Position numbers and translations under genes: made by a program
The notes under the pieces: generated by a model
Database searches by the model: none
The model's input: only the letters and a program-made list of their open reading frames with translations
Told to the model about the DNA's origin: nothing
Shown: one piece after another, positions 44,447 through 57,009 of the stretch
Numbering within the stretch: position 1 is the first letter of the stretch
How the letters are laid out: every line of letters begins with the position of its first letter
NCBI GenBank assembly: GCA_018398815.1
Contig: CM031602.1
Span: 99,047,378-99,111,377, forward strand
Direction of reading: 5' to 3'
Length of the DNA stretch: 64,000 nt
Source of the DNA: Conus ventricosus
Taxonomy: Eukaryota; Mollusca; Gastropoda; Neogastropoda; Conidae

Positions 44447-44529
44447 GTGTGTGTGTGGTGTGGTGTGTGGTGTGCGCGTGTGTGTGTATGTGTGTGTGTT
44501 GTGTGTGTGTGTGTGTGGTGTGTGTGTGT

Positions 44530-44562
<33 letters not shown>
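44393..44562. repeat. (TG)n microsatellite
   Basis: It lies within the presumed 3' untranslated region of the Asn-rich exon. Confidence 0.95.
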
Positions 44563-44756
44563 CATGAAAATGAAGACACACGCTAGCAAATAGAGCATTC
44601 CGTTCCATATTTAATGATTTGATGAAGAAGCTGCAATGTTTCTAAGTGAAGAAAGGGAGAAAACCCGTTTCACAATGTGAGAAAGTCGGCTGCTTCCAGC
44701 CATGTTTACAGTTGTGTACTGTGCATGTTTATGCATTTAATCATAACTTCAGGAGA

Positions 44757-44762
44757 AATAAA
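44757..44762 (+). promoter_or_regulatory. Polyadenylation signal AATAAA
   Basis: It lies about 460 bp after the stop codon of the Asn-rich exon, followed by T/G-rich sequence. Confidence 0.55.
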
Positions 44763-45435
44763 GTTTTCGAAAGTTCACTCAGTTTTTGTTTCCCCAGTCT
44801 TTTATTAGATAAGCGTTGAACTGTTTTTTGGGTGTTCATCTGTGTACATATTTTACTATTGTACCGCTTTTAAACGATTAGGGCACGTCCGTCCATACAA
44901 AACACTCAGGAACGGCAAGATGTGTGAATTCTGCTGAGCTCAACTCAGTGGAGGGAAACAGGGAACTCAGTTCTCCACAGGCATGACACTCCTTCGTCCT
45001 TCACTCCTGACCACCACGACCAATCTCAAAAACATGTCTTTGAAAACAGAGTGATGCATATGTGAACTACATTCTATATTAATGCACCCCATCCCCCATC
45101 TTTTTTAATACATTGTGTCTTGGCGTTGCACTGGAGTTCTCAAACCAACACAATGACTCACGTAAGAGTCTCAGCATGCTGTGTCATTTGCCTGTCCGCC
45201 AACATTTGTCATACACAATTTGCTTTCTAACATTGCGTTTATTTATTTGGAGTTCCTATGTCATGTTTCTGGAATCCATATTTTGAGACTGCCAGAGATT
45301 TTACTAGTGGCATTCACGATAGGTATGCCTTCTGTGTTGACAAGAGGGAGCCAAGCCCTGGAGTGCAGCGCTTGTAGATGAGGAAACGACGTCGTAGGCC
45401 CAAACACATCTATCTTAATGGTATCCATATGTAGG
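44763..45435. other. Unassigned spacer
   Basis: AT-rich unique sequence without a coding match. Confidence 0.4.
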
Positions 45436-45475
45436 AGTATGTGTGTGTGTGTGTGTGTGTGGTGTGTGTGTGTGT

Positions 45476-45542
<67 letters not shown>

Positions 45543-45705
45543 ACGTGCATGCATGCGTGCGAACGTGCGTGGTGTGTGTGTGTGTGTGTGTGTGGTGTGT
45601 GTTGTGTGTGTGTGTGTGTGTGTATGCATGCGCGTGTGCGCGTGCGTGTGCGCGTTCGTGCGTGCGTACGTGTGTGTGTTTGCGCGCGCGCGCGAAAATT
45701 GTGCA
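45436..45705. repeat. (TG)n / (CGTG)n microsatellite
   Basis: TG tract to 45541, then mixed GTGC/CGCG units to 45695. The alternating purine-pyrimidine run could favour Z-DNA. Confidence 0.95.
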
Positions 45706-45794
45706 TGCGTGTTTGAATGAGAAAGGAAGACAGACGGGTGAAGGGAGCGGAGACGATGTGGGAAAGGCAGGGGGCGTGCCACCCGATATAGAAA

Positions 45795-45914
45795 GGTAGT
45801 GTTTGAGTGTTCATAATGGACAGTTTGCCCTCCACCCGATTAGAAAGGGTACTGTGTGAGTGTTTATAATTGACAGTTTGCCCTGACCCGATAATGTAAG
45901 GGTAGTGTGTGTGT

Positions 45915-45988
<74 letters not shown>

Positions 45989-46925
45989 TGTGGTGTGTGT
46001 TCATAATTGACAGTTTTCCCTCCACCCGATATAGAAAGAGTACTGTGTGAGTGTTTATAATTGACAGTTCTCCCTCCATCCGATATAGAAAGGGCAGTGT
46101 GTGAGTGTTCATAATTGATATAGAAAGGGTAGTGTGTGGTGTTCATAATTGATATAGAAAGGGCAGTGTGTGAGTGTTCATAATTGATATAGAAAGGGCA
46201 GTGTGTGAGTGTTCATAATTGATATAGAAGGGCAGTGTGTGAGCGTTCATAACTGATATAGAAAGGGCAGTGTGTGAGTGTTCATAATTGATATAGAAAG
46301 GGCAGTGTGTGAGTGTTCATAATTGATATAGAAAGGGCAGTGTGTGAGTGTTCATAATTGATATAGAAAGGGCAGTGTGTGTAGTGTTCATAATTGATAT
46401 AGAAAGGGTAATGTGTGAGTGTTCATAATTGATATAGAAAGGGCAGTGTGTGAGTGTTCATAATTGATATAGAAAGGGCAGTGTGTGAGTGTTCATAATT
46501 GATATAGAAAGGGCAGTGTGTGAGTGTTCATAAGTGATATAGAAAGGGCAGTGTGTGAGTGTTCATAATTGATATAGAAAGGGCAGTGTGTGAGTGTCAT
46601 AATTGATATAGAAAGGTAGTGTGTGAGTGTTCGTAATTGTATAGAAAGGGCAGTGTGTGAGTGTTCATAATTGATATAGAAAGGGCAGTGTGTAGGTGTT
46701 CATAATTGATATAGAAAGGGCAGTGTGTGAGTGTTCATAATTGATATAGAAAGGGTTGTGTGTGAGTGTGAGTGTTCATATTGATATAGAAAGGGCAGTG
46801 TGTGAGTGTTCATAATTGATATAGAAAGGACAGTGTGTGAGTGTTTATAATTGATATAGAAAGGGCAGTGTGTGAGTGTTCATAATTGATATAGAAAGGG
46901 TAGTGTGTGATGTTCATAATGAACT
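45795..46925. repeat. 35-bp minisatellite, about 28 copies
   Basis: Main unit: cataattgatatagaaaggg followed by cagtgtgtgagtgtt. The first four copies are longer, containing gacagtttgccctccacccg, and one encloses a TG tract (45905-45993). The later copies look like a derivative that lost this middle part. Confidence 0.95.
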
Positions 46926-46984
46926 GTTTGCCATTGTCTCGTAACACCGCTTTGAAGTGTGGGAAAGTGCTGTAGAAATGCCCC

Positions 46985-48775
46985 TCCAATACTAGCAGCA
47001 CTGCAGAGAATTGAGGTGACATCAGATACCATCAGATCAGCAGTATTGGAAGAACTGAGTGACATCAGATACCAGATCAGCAGTATTAGAAAGAACGGAG
47101 GTGACATCAGATACCAGATCAGCAGTATTGGAAAGAACTGAGGTGACATCAGATACCAGATCAGCAGTATTGGAAAGAAATGAGGTGACATCAGATACCA
47201 GATCAGCAGTATTGGAAAGAACTGTGGTGACATCAGATGCCATCAGATCAGCAGTATTGGAAAGAACTGAGTTGACATCAGATACCAGATCAGCAGTATT
47301 AGAAAGAACGGAGGTGACATCAGATACCAGATCAGCAGTATTGGAAAGAACTGAGGTGACATCAGATTCCAGATCAGCAGTATTGGAAAGAACGGAGGTG
47401 ACATCAGATACCAGATCAGCAGTATTGGAAAGAACTGAGGTGACATCAGATACCAGATCAGCAGAATTGGAAGAACTGAGGTGACATCAGATACAACCGA
47501 TCAGCAGTATTGGAAAGAACTGTGGTGACATCAGATACCAGATCAGCAGTATTGGAAATAACTGAGGTGATATCAGATACCAGATCAGCGTATTGTAAAG
47601 AACTGAGGTGACATCAGATTCCATCAGACCAGCAGTATTGGAAAGAACTGAGGTGACATCAGATTCCAGACTGCAGTATTGGAAAGAACTGAGGTGACAT
47701 CAGATGCCAGATCAGCAGTATTGGAAAGAACTGTGCTGACATCAGATACCACCAGATCAGCAGTATTGGAAAGAACTGAGGTGACATCAGATTACCATCA
47801 GATCGCAGTATTGGAAAGAACTGAGTGAGATCAGATACCAGATCAGCAGTATTGGAAGGAACTGAGGTGACATCAGATACCACCAGATTCAGCAGTATTT
47901 GAAAGAAATGAGGGTGACATCAGATACCAGATCAGCAGTATTGGATAGATCTGAGGTGACATCAGATTCCAGACAACAGTATTGGAAAGAAACTGAGGTG
48001 ACATCAGATACCAGGTCAGCAGTATTAGAAAGAACTGAGGGTGACATCAGATATTAGATCAGCAGTATTAGAAAGAAACTGAGGTGACATCAGATACCAC
48101 CAGATCAGCAGTATTAGAAAGAACTGAGGTGACATCAGATACCAGATCAGCAGTATTGGATAGAACTGAGGTGACATCAGACACCAGATCAGCTAGTATT
48201 GGAAAGATCTGAGGTGACATCAGATACCAGATCAGCAGTATTGGAAAGAACTGAGGTGGACATCAGACTCCAGATCAATAGTTTTGGAAAGAACTGAGGT
48301 GACATCAGATACCACCAGATCAGCAGTATTGGAAAGAACTGAGGTGACATCAGATTTACCAAATCAGCAGTATTGGAAAGAACTGAGGTGACATCAGATT
48401 CCAGATCAGCAGTATTGGAAAGAACTGAGGTGACATCAGATTCCACCAGATCAACAGTATTGCCATGAACTGAGGTGACATCAGATTCTACCAGATCAGC
48501 AGTATTGGAAAGAACTGAGGTGACATCAGATTCCACCAGATCAGCAGTATTGGAAAGAACTGAGGTGAGATCAGATTCCACCAGATCAGCAGTATTGGAA
48601 AGAACTGAGGTGACATCAGATTCCACCAGATCAGCAGTATTGGAAAAGAACTGAGGTGACATCAGATTCTACCAGATCAGCAGTATTGGAAAGAACTGAG
48701 GTGACATCAGATACCACCAGATCAGCAGTATTGGAAAGAACTGAGGTGAGATCAGATTCCACCAGATCAGCCGGA
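46985..48775. repeat. 42-bp minisatellite, about 42 copies
   Basis: Unit: agatcagcagtattggaaag then aactgaggtgacatcagatacc. Variants carry accaccagatc or attccaccag insertions of three bases. As 42 is a multiple of three, several frames stay open for over 100 codons (RTEVTSDTRSAVLE on plus, MSPQFFPILLIWYL on minus). Indel copies break them, so coding is unlikely. Confidence 0.95.
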
Positions 48776-48964
48776 CCACGCTACGAGCACCAGCAGCCAG
48801 TCTGTGCATGATGCCTTCTCTACAACAGCCTGTCGGCGCTCTAAAGGGAGACACGTCTGCTCTGTGTACTCGTTCAGAGATAATTATTGTCATTGTGGCA
48901 ACGTCATTATCTGCACCAGGATGTTCAAAACGGAAAACAAACAATGAGCATTTCCGTAAAGCGT

Positions 48965-48968
48965 GCGC

Positions 48969-49029
<61 letters not shown>

Positions 49030-49060
49030 CACACAACACACACACCACACACACACACGT
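48965..49060. repeat. (ACGC)n then (CA)n microsatellite
   Basis: About 15 ACGC units followed by a CA tract. Confidence 0.95.
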
Positions 49061-49400
49061 TTTCAACAACATGTGTTGGTTTAAATATTTGTGTGTCTGC
49101 TGGCAGGATGAGGCGAAGCGAAGCCATTGAATCTATTTGAAGGAACTTGTTGGAAAGTCGGAATGTAGACTGAGAGCGTAAACATTATATTTCGGAACGG
49201 ATCCGGGTTAAAGGACAGATCCGGGACTTGTCCATCCATATTACACGCAAAGTACAACACTGATGATAAGGAAACTTGGTGGTCAAACGGCTTGTGGCTG
49301 AGAGACCTTTTACTTTCTTTTCTTCATGCGGATCCATGACGTACATGTGGATCGACGGGGGAATGCAAGTTCTGTTCGAAACTGGCAGATGTCTGTGCTC
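49061..49400. other. Unassigned spacer
   Basis: Unique sequence; no coding match. Confidence 0.4.
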
Positions 49401-49401
49401 A

Positions 49402-49668
49402 CCCATGGCTCTCGTTGTCCTCTCGAGGAGTAATACTTTGTCCCAGGTCCTGACAGTGTTGGAGGAGTAATGGCTCTAGTTGTCCTCTGGGAGAAGTAAG
49501 ACTTTGTCACAGGTCCTGACAGTGTTGGAGGAGTAATGGCTCTAGTTGTTCCTCTCAAGAGAAGTAAGACTTTGTCCCAGGTCCTGACAGTGTTGTGGGA
49601 GTAATGGCTCTAGTTGTCCTCTCGGAGAAGTAAGACTTTGTCCCAGGTCCTGACAGAGTTGTGGGAAA
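49402..49668. repeat. 66-bp minisatellite, about 4 copies
   Basis: Unit contains atggctctagttgtcctctc, gaagtaagactttgtcccag and gtcctgacagtgttgg. Confidence 0.95.
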
Positions 49669-49904
49669 TAAACAGCACAGAACTAATATTACATGATAAC
49701 GCATGCAAGCCAGATAATACCTCACTGATGAGAGAATGAAGTGTTCATGTAAACATCATATGAAGTTATTTATATACACATTACATGACAAAAGCTTTGA
49801 CGTTTTAACGATTATGATATTTGTGTTCATGATGTCAGTACAGTCAGTTTAAAGAACGCGTGTATCTTTTCCCCTCTTGCCAGCGACTCGTGAAAAAATC
49901 AACA

Positions 49905-50070
49905 CTAGTACTGGAGATGGCTTTCAAAGAATTATCTTTGGAGACGGAATCATTGACACTGGGACCGGAGATCGCTTTCAAAGAATTATCTTTGAAGATG
50001 GAGCCATCAACACTAATACTGGAGATCGCTTTCAAAGAATTATCTTTGGAGACGGAGCCAAATGGACCAA
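49905..50070. repeat. 60-bp minisatellite, about 2.7 copies, open in two frames
   Basis: Unit contains ctggagatcgctttcaaaga and attatctttggagacgga. An acceptor-like tcccctcttgccag precedes it (49869-49882). Frame 1 gives EIAFKELSLETEP repeats; frame 2 gives GDRFQRIIFGDGA repeats. It could be a repetitive exon or merely a minisatellite. Confidence 0.75.
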
Positions 50071-50329
50071 GTAGTATTGCTTTGATGGGCTATTTTGGCC
50101 ATGCTTTAAAAATTCAACACAGTTACACAAAATGACGAAGTCATACTTTATTGTATATTATTTGAAGTTTTCCATCGCTTCTTTTCAAGTTTTTTGTTTT
50201 TCCCCATAGATGCTTCTGTTTCTTTCTTTTTTAATTTTTGAAACATGTCACTAAATTCTCGAAAAAAAAAGTTTGAAAAACGGAGAAAGTTTACTTGTCA
50301 GGCATGCAATGTCCATGAACTAATTCACT
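50071..50329. other. Unassigned spacer
   Basis: AT-rich; no gene seen. Confidence 0.4.
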
Positions 50330-50665
50330 TGGAAAAATGATGTGATTAATCCTCACAGTAAGGGTTCCTGAGTCCCATGAAACAGTCTGATGTCTTACGT
50401 TGCACTACGCACTGTAAAATGATGTGATTAATCCTCCCAGTAAGGGTTCCTGAGTCCTATGAAACAGTGTGATGTCTTATGTTGCACTACGCACTGTAAA
50501 TGATGTGATTAATCCACACAGTAAGGGTTCCTGAGTCCTATGAAACAGTGTGATGTCTTACGTTGCACTACGCACTGTAAAATGATGTGATTAATCCACA
50601 CAGTAAGGGTTCCTGAATCCTGTGAAACAGTGTGATGTCTTATGTTGCACTACGCACTGTAAAAT
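50330..50665. repeat. 82-bp minisatellite, 4 copies, plus a distant partial copy
   Basis: Unit contains aatgatgtgattaatcctca, agtaagggttcctgagtccc and gttgcactacgcactgtaaa. A related partial copy (gagtcccatgaaacagtggg ... cactacgcactgtaaaatta) lies at 50920-50973, about 250 bp away. Confidence 0.95.
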
Positions 50666-50973
50666 GCAATATGTAGGGCCCGGCACACTGCTATTTTGAG
50701 TATGCAAAGTCGACCTTTGACCTGTTTGAAAACAACATTGAAAAAACGGCATTAACGTGGTCTACGGTGTAAGGGAAAAAAATGTGCATAGAACAATGGT
50801 CTATCCGAAGGGCTGTGTACTTTCCCTTTAATTGGATGCGCTTGGTGTGTTCAAAACAATTCGGATGTCCTGGGCTTCGGCACGTCATTTCACGTCGGAA
50901 ATCCCCCGGTGTTTGGGTCAGAGTCCCATGAAACAGTGGGATGTCTTATTTTACACTACGCACTGTAAAATTA

Positions 50974-51708
50974 TTTTAGCAGAGGCCAAGTAGAATCAAC
51001 CAAGTTTGAGCATCGTCCTGACTCTGTAGAAAAACAAAAGATGCTTTGAATGTGAAAAAGATGATTTTATCCCGGAATGTGGGGCTAGTACATTATTTTA
51101 ATGTAATATGTCAGCAAAAACAGCAGAGTGATGCATAACATGTGGACTCTTTGTGTTTTTTACGCCATTGGTAGGGCATAGGATTTTGGAGTGAAAAGTC
51201 TAGCAGACGACGGAAAATTAAAAGCTCAATGTGGATCGTGCTGGCACAGAAAAAGAAACGGGACGTGGGACCTGCCTCAGAGTCAGGTATGGTGTGGGTC
51301 AAGGGCTGGAGTGTGCCATGAAGATTTCTGAGAAAACCCAGGTGGCAGCTTTGAGTATGATGTATAGCGTTGTGGGGCCTAAACTGAAAAATGCGGACTC
51401 GGGCCTCTACAAACTTCGGCAAAGGCCAAGAGGTCAACTGTATTTTGGTCTCACATCGTCTTAGGGTGCTTTCACAGCCAAACCATTACACTGTTCAAAT
51501 TTCCCCCATCTCAATGTTTGTTTTTCACACTCGCTGCAACAGCATGTCATAAGACCTTTTTACACACTGCCATTGGTCGGCCTTGTTAAGGCTATCAGGG
51601 GTGAGGCAAGGTAGGAAACTCCGTAAAAGCGGAAAATTTTGACGGAGGCGGCATTTATTTCCTTGTCTAAAGGTTTCCCTTCTCTCCCCTTTTTTCCCTT
51701 TTGGGGTG
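50974..51708. other. Unassigned spacer
   Basis: Unique sequence; frames of 77 (plus) and 108 (minus) codons near 51111-51464 show no motif. Confidence 0.35.
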
Positions 51709-51741
<33 letters not shown>

Positions 51742-51898
51742 GGGGTGTGTGTGTGTGTGTGTGTGTGAGTGCGTGTGTGTGTGAGGTGTGTGCGTTTCGT
51801 GCGTGCGTGCGTGAGTGCATGCGTGGTGCGCGTGCACGTGCGTCGTGCGTGCGTGCGTGCGTGCGTGCATGCGTTGGGGTGTGTGTGTGGGTGGTGTG

Positions 51899-51929
<31 letters not shown>

Positions 51930-52204
51930 TGGGGGCGTGTGTGTATGTTGTGTGTGTGTGTGTGTGGTGTGTGGTGTGTGGTGTGTTGTGTGTGTGTGTG
52001 TAGTGGTGGGGGTTTAGTGTGTGTGTTGGTGGTGTGTGGTGTGTGTGTGGGGGTTGTGTGTTGTGTGTGTGTGTGTGTTTGTGTGGGTGTGTGTGGTATG
52101 GGTGGTGTGTGTGTGTGGTGTGTTTGTTGTGCGTGTGGGTGTGTGGTGTGTGTGGGTGGTGTGTGTGGTGGGTTGTGTGTGTGTGTGTGTGTGGTGTGTT
52201 GTGG

Positions 52205-52235
<31 letters not shown>

Positions 52236-52262
52236 TGTGTGTGTGTTGTGTGTGCGCGTGTA
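51709..52262. repeat. (TG)n microsatellite with CGTG core
   Basis: About 550 bp of interrupted TG, with a GTGC-rich section at 51790-51870. Open frames of 200-230 codons on both strands are artefacts. Confidence 0.95.
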
Positions 52263-52269
52263 AGCAAGT

Positions 52270-55150
52270 CAAGTCAAAATTTTTTAGAGAGGGAAAAATT
52301 GAATAAGCAACATATCTGTTTTTTTACATAAGGCCCCATTATGAAAAAAAGAAAGAAAGAGAAAAAAAATCAAATGGGTTTACAATGCCTTTCATCAAAA
52401 GGAAGTAAAACATACGCCTTACCCACTCTCATCTCCCCCCCCTTTACCCACTCACCCCCCTTCAAAAAAAGGTTAAATTCATTGCCGCCCCTATGGTTAC
52501 ATTTCAGAAGTGTATATCTTTCCCAGTTTTTTTCTTTTCTGCACAGGAGGGACTTTTTTTCAGTATCTTAGTGTTTAAAACGATTCATAAATAATTTTTA
52601 ATTTTTTCTTAAATGTTTTTTTTATTTTTTGTTTTTTTAAAGGGCTTTGTCAGTTTTTTCCAAAATTTTCCCACCTGAATAAAAAACTGGATTTGTATAA
52701 ATTGTTGCGTGGTCTGGGAAGGACAACAAATGATTATTCATGGCAAGACCAAATTTTTCTGAAATTTTTTGGGGGCTTTTCCTTAAATAACGTTATGCTT
52801 TTACAGGGGTTTATTGAAAAAAAGTCTTTTTGGGGAAGGTTAATATTTTGAGTTGTTTGAAATTTCCAGTTAGGGAGTCGATTTAACAATACAATTTTCA
52901 ATGTCGTTTGTACAGACGAAAAATTTAAAATTTTTAAAATTATGTTCACTCAGTTGTAAAAGGGTTTGATGCATAACAACAATAAAAAATTTTGTGCACA
53001 GAAAAAAAGTTTTCGAGAGGGGCCACGAGGAATTTTTTTATCCGAGACAACTGAAATTTTTTTTGAAAGGCGTTTTGCTAAAAATGTTGTATGTTTCAGC
53101 CAAAGAAAAATTTTTTGTCAAAAATGAAACCTGGGTTTTTTTTGTGTGAACTGATTCCCTCAATTTATTATTGGAAAGAGTAAAGGCTGAAATTTGATTT
53201 CAATTTTGTGTTTTGTTTTAGACCGTCAGCACTTTTTTTTAATAGCATTTAAAGACTTTTGGGTTTAGTGTGTCCATTCGTAAGGTACAATTTCTGCTTG
53301 AAGCTTAACTTTTAAATTAATAGGCTCAGAGCTTTTTTCGTAAAAGGAATGTATCATGCAAACTTTTTCGCATTTACTTTTTTAAACAAAAACAAGGCAA
53401 ACGTTTACGTAAATAGTAAACAAAAAGGCCTAACACGACCCTTTGGGGAACCCTTATTTGACAGGCAAACTTTTGACAATTTGTCAGCTACGCTACAAAA
53501 TTTGTCCCCGGTCAGTAAAAAAGAAAAAAAAGATTTATGAATTTGGAGTCATTTGAAAATTTCAAGTTTAGGCACAACAAAGAAGGGTTGATGAATCAAA
53601 AGCTTTTTCAAAGTTACGAAGAAATACGAAAATTTATTCTCGTTTATGCTGCAAAGAAATGTGTAAGCTTATGAGGGCTGTGGGCAAGGTGATGTTTTCG
53701 AAAGCCCGACTGCTTTGTGGAGAATTTGTTATCAGCGAAATCGAATACGAGACTTTTGCTATGTTTTTCGCGGTTTTTCAATGGCGATAAAGGATACGGT
53801 CGTAAAATTTATGGGTTTGAAGTCCCGGTTTTTATCAAAGGGAAAAACTTTAGTTCCTTTTAAAATTTAAAAAGGAAAAATTTGTTTATCTTGATACATT
53901 GTTTAAGTAGTCAAAATATCTGTGATAATAGGACATGACAAATTAAAATATTTTTGTCTCGATACCTCTAAATCACGAGTATTTGTTGGGTTTAAGTGAC
54001 AAAAGGGTTTATAACATCTAAAACGGTCATGGGTTCGACTAAAGGAACCGAATATCCTTAGAATGGAGTATTGTTCTAAATAATTTAGGTCATTTCCTAG
54101 ATCTTTCATTTAATAGATTATATTGTTGGTTGCAAAATGATTATTTTGTTTAACTGCAGATTGTTGAGCTAAAATTTTTGCTTTTGACACGGTTTTTTTA
54201 GTATGTTTTTTGCTTTTCCAATTTGCCTGGTATCTTTGGTAAAGTTACAATGTTCAAAGTAAGTCTTTTTTATTTTCCCTTTAAGACGTCAATTTTTTTT
54301 TTGTTTTGAATTCTTTATTTTTTTCCCAAATTTCTAAAAAGATTTTTTATTAATTTCTGTGTCAATTTCTTTAGTTATCCCCGGAGGGTTTGGTTCCTGT
54401 TTAAACCCTTTTCTTTTCAAAGGGGCGGGTTTTTTATTATTACGGGGGTTTAAAAAGTGCAATTTAAAATTCAGCTGCTTTTTTGGTTCCTTTATTTTTA
54501 TAGGGGTAAAAAAGTCTTCAAAAGGTCAGTAAAAACCATCTTCTTTAAAAGTTTCTAAAACCTGTAGAAATAACTTTTGACCTACTTTTGGAATTTTTAC
54601 CGGTTTTTTAACCCCAAGTAAGGCAAAATTGGGTTGTGATCACTGCAGCCCTAGGGATGGGAAACAATTCGATAAAAAATTTTTTTGCATTTTTTGGGAA
54701 ATATGATTAAATTTGAGTACGGGATTTCAGTTGCGGTTGGTCTATCGATTGTTGTTTAAGTTTTTGTTATGTTTTTTATACCACTTTGATTTAGTTTTTA
54801 AGATCAAAATTAAAATCCTAATATAAATGTCTTATAAATTAAATGGTTACTTCATCCTTAAAGCATTGAATCTGTCCTGCCAATCAGGGGTTTTGATGGG
54901 TTTCTTAGACAAATTTGCAAGGGTTGACAATGTTTATCTTTTTTCAAACCAGCAATTCAAACCTAATTTTCAAAAAATTAATTCCTTTTTCATTTTAAGA
55001 GGAAAATGGTAATGGTAAGCCGTGATTTTGGTTTTTAGGGGGGGTAGTCGCAATATTTGGTACCTGGATTTCCATTTTTTGATCTGATAATAAGAAGATA
55101 ATCGGGGTTCAGAAAAAAAAAAAACATGAAAACTGTTTCCTCACTGCGAA
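52270..55150 (-). mobile_element. Non-LTR retrotransposon (Jockey/CR1-like), minus strand, decayed
   Basis: Read right to left. The endonuclease part shows ILGFNFDLKN, a GDFNFDL-like block (about 54815-54785), and SDHNPILPYLGLKN (about 54650-54605). The RT part shows a KSRIRFR-QILHKAVGLSKTS stretch, matching the FR-KxHxxxxA finger region (53760-53690), then FVTLKKLLIHQPFF (the FDFxKAFD-like palm, about 53620-53580). A VPQRVVLGLFVYYL block (the VPQGSVLGP box) lies at about 53450-53415. The FADD box is not legible. Later sequence resembles the C-terminal tail. Frame changes are frequent, and T, A and G runs look inflated throughout, which suggests consensus error on top of decay. Family resemblance to the 6.4 kb and 25.4 kb fragments is likely but unproven. 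Confidence 0.65.
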
Positions 55151-55254
55151 GTATGTTGCAAGTATCTTTTTTGGTTTTTGCATTATGAATTAAGGGGACC
55201 CACACGAAGTCCATGTTTGGATGGCCATGGGTTTAAGGACTGGCATGTTTCAGT

Positions 55255-55360
55255 GTTGTTGTGTGTGTGTGTGGGGTGGTGTGTGTGTGTGGGGGTGTGT
55301 GTGTGTGTGTGTGTGTGCGTGCGTGCGTGGGGTGCGTGCGGGTGCGTGCGTGCGCGCGCA
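55255..55360. repeat. (TG)n / (GTGC)n microsatellite
   Basis: TG tract followed by GTGC units. Confidence 0.95.
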
Positions 55361-55564
55361 ACGCACCCCCCTACACAACAAGCGTATTTATGCGAAAAAA
55401 GAAAAAAAAGAATGGAAGTTTATGGTGCGAGAAGTGAATGCCGCGGGAGAGTTGTGGACAGGGGCGAACAAAGGATGGTACCAATCCACTCATTCATCCT
55501 TTCGAATTGACAGTTTTCCCCCGCATCAGTTCAATGGAAAAAGGTTCGTGAATGAGGCAAAAGT
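55361..55564. other. Unique stretch between TG and CA tracts
   Basis: Possible loop of a large TG/CA hairpin. An open frame runs through it, but no family is recognised. Confidence 0.3.
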
Positions 55565-55591
55565 AACACACACACACACACCCCACCCCAA

Positions 55592-55634
<43 letters not shown>

Positions 55635-55680
55635 ACACACACACACCAACACACACACAAACCACACAACCACCACACCC
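55565..55680. repeat. (CA)n microsatellite
   Basis: CA tract in opposite sense to the TG tract 200 bp upstream. Confidence 0.95.
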
Positions 55681-56600
55681 CACATACAAAGGGAATTTTT
55701 CATGCAAGGGTAATAATGTTGCCTCATTTGAAAGGTTCCCTTATACACAGTGACCAAAAGGTGCCCTTTGAGAGAAGGATGCTGGCATTAGGGCAAATGC
55801 TTCACAAATCCGGATCTCATAAAAAAACCACATTCCCAAACTCGAGGCCAGACCAGAAAAGGCAACCATTGGCCTAGAAGACCTGCTGCCCACAGTGAAA
55901 AGAAGGAAAATACATTGGCTGGTGGGAATCAAATCAACGGACTTGACGAACCTTTTACCAGGGCATTGCGGGAGGCGAAGGGAGGAAGACGAAAAAGGAG
56001 TGGGGGACAACATCAGTGCTGGACTGGCCTCACATCCAAACTGCCGACGCGTGGGAGACCGGGGGGAAAGGGGGAAGCTGAGAAGTTTCCCGTGGCGCCC
56101 CAGGGTCTTCCCAGACCCGGGGCAAGGCGTAAGTTGATAGGGATTTTAATTATCATCCAAAAATTTTAACCCGGCGCCCAAAACAACCAATACCTCGCAG
56201 TCCAGCACATTCTTTCAACCCCCCGGCTTATTATTTTTTTTATTATAAATGTTTAACAGGAGTTGTACCACTCCACCCCAATACTTTATGTGGGCCCTGG
56301 TTCAAGAACTTATCCGGAAGTGCTTGTTTGAGCACACAGCACCGCAATCAAATTTCCATGACGATCGGCAGTAATGACAGATGGCCGACGGCAACAGGCG
56401 CCGTGAAAACAGGTCAAAGGTCGTGAAGAATTTTTAAAAGACGTTGATCCAAATCATGTTTTTCATCAGGGGAAAATTTTTCCCTGGCTTCGTTTTGACT
56501 GAATAAATGTACCACCAAGTGCTGAAGCCAACGCACTGGACAACCTCTGTGCAAAAAAAAATTTCCTTTTAGAAAGTAAAAGAACCCCCCCATCGGTTTT
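55681..56600. other. Unassigned spacer
   Basis: Unique sequence with small open frames (for example 55895-56169) and no motif I recognise. Confidence 0.35.
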
Positions 56601-56604
56601 AAAA

Positions 56605-56985
56605 CAAAGTGAGTGAAACACACACACCACCACAAACACACACACACCAAAACCACACCCCACCCCACACACAACACACACACACACACACCACACACAC
56701 CACACACACACACACACAAACAACACAACACACACACGCGCGCACGCACGCACGCACGCACCCGCACGCACCCACCACGCACGCAGCACGCCACACACAC
56801 GCACGCACGCCGCACACACGCCGCAACCCCCACACAAGCACACAAACCACAAAAAAAAACAGAAGGGGAGAGAGAGAGGGGGGAGAGAGAGAGGAGGGGA
56901 GGAGGGAGAAGAGAGAGAGAGAGAGAAGAGAGGGGAGAGAGAGAAGAGAGAGAAAAGAGAGAGGGGAGAGAGAGAGAGAGAGGGG
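56605..56985. repeat. (CA)n, (CGCA)n and (GA)n microsatellites
   Basis: CA/CGCA to about 56840, then GA-rich 56863-56982, leading into the next minisatellite. Confidence 0.95.
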
Positions 56986-57009
56986 CCCTAAAGTGAACTC
57001 CCCTTTTGG

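Noticed and set aside
51560..52331. Open frames of 200-235 codons on both strands
   Set aside because: They read through a TG/CGTG microsatellite; no non-repeat domain is present.
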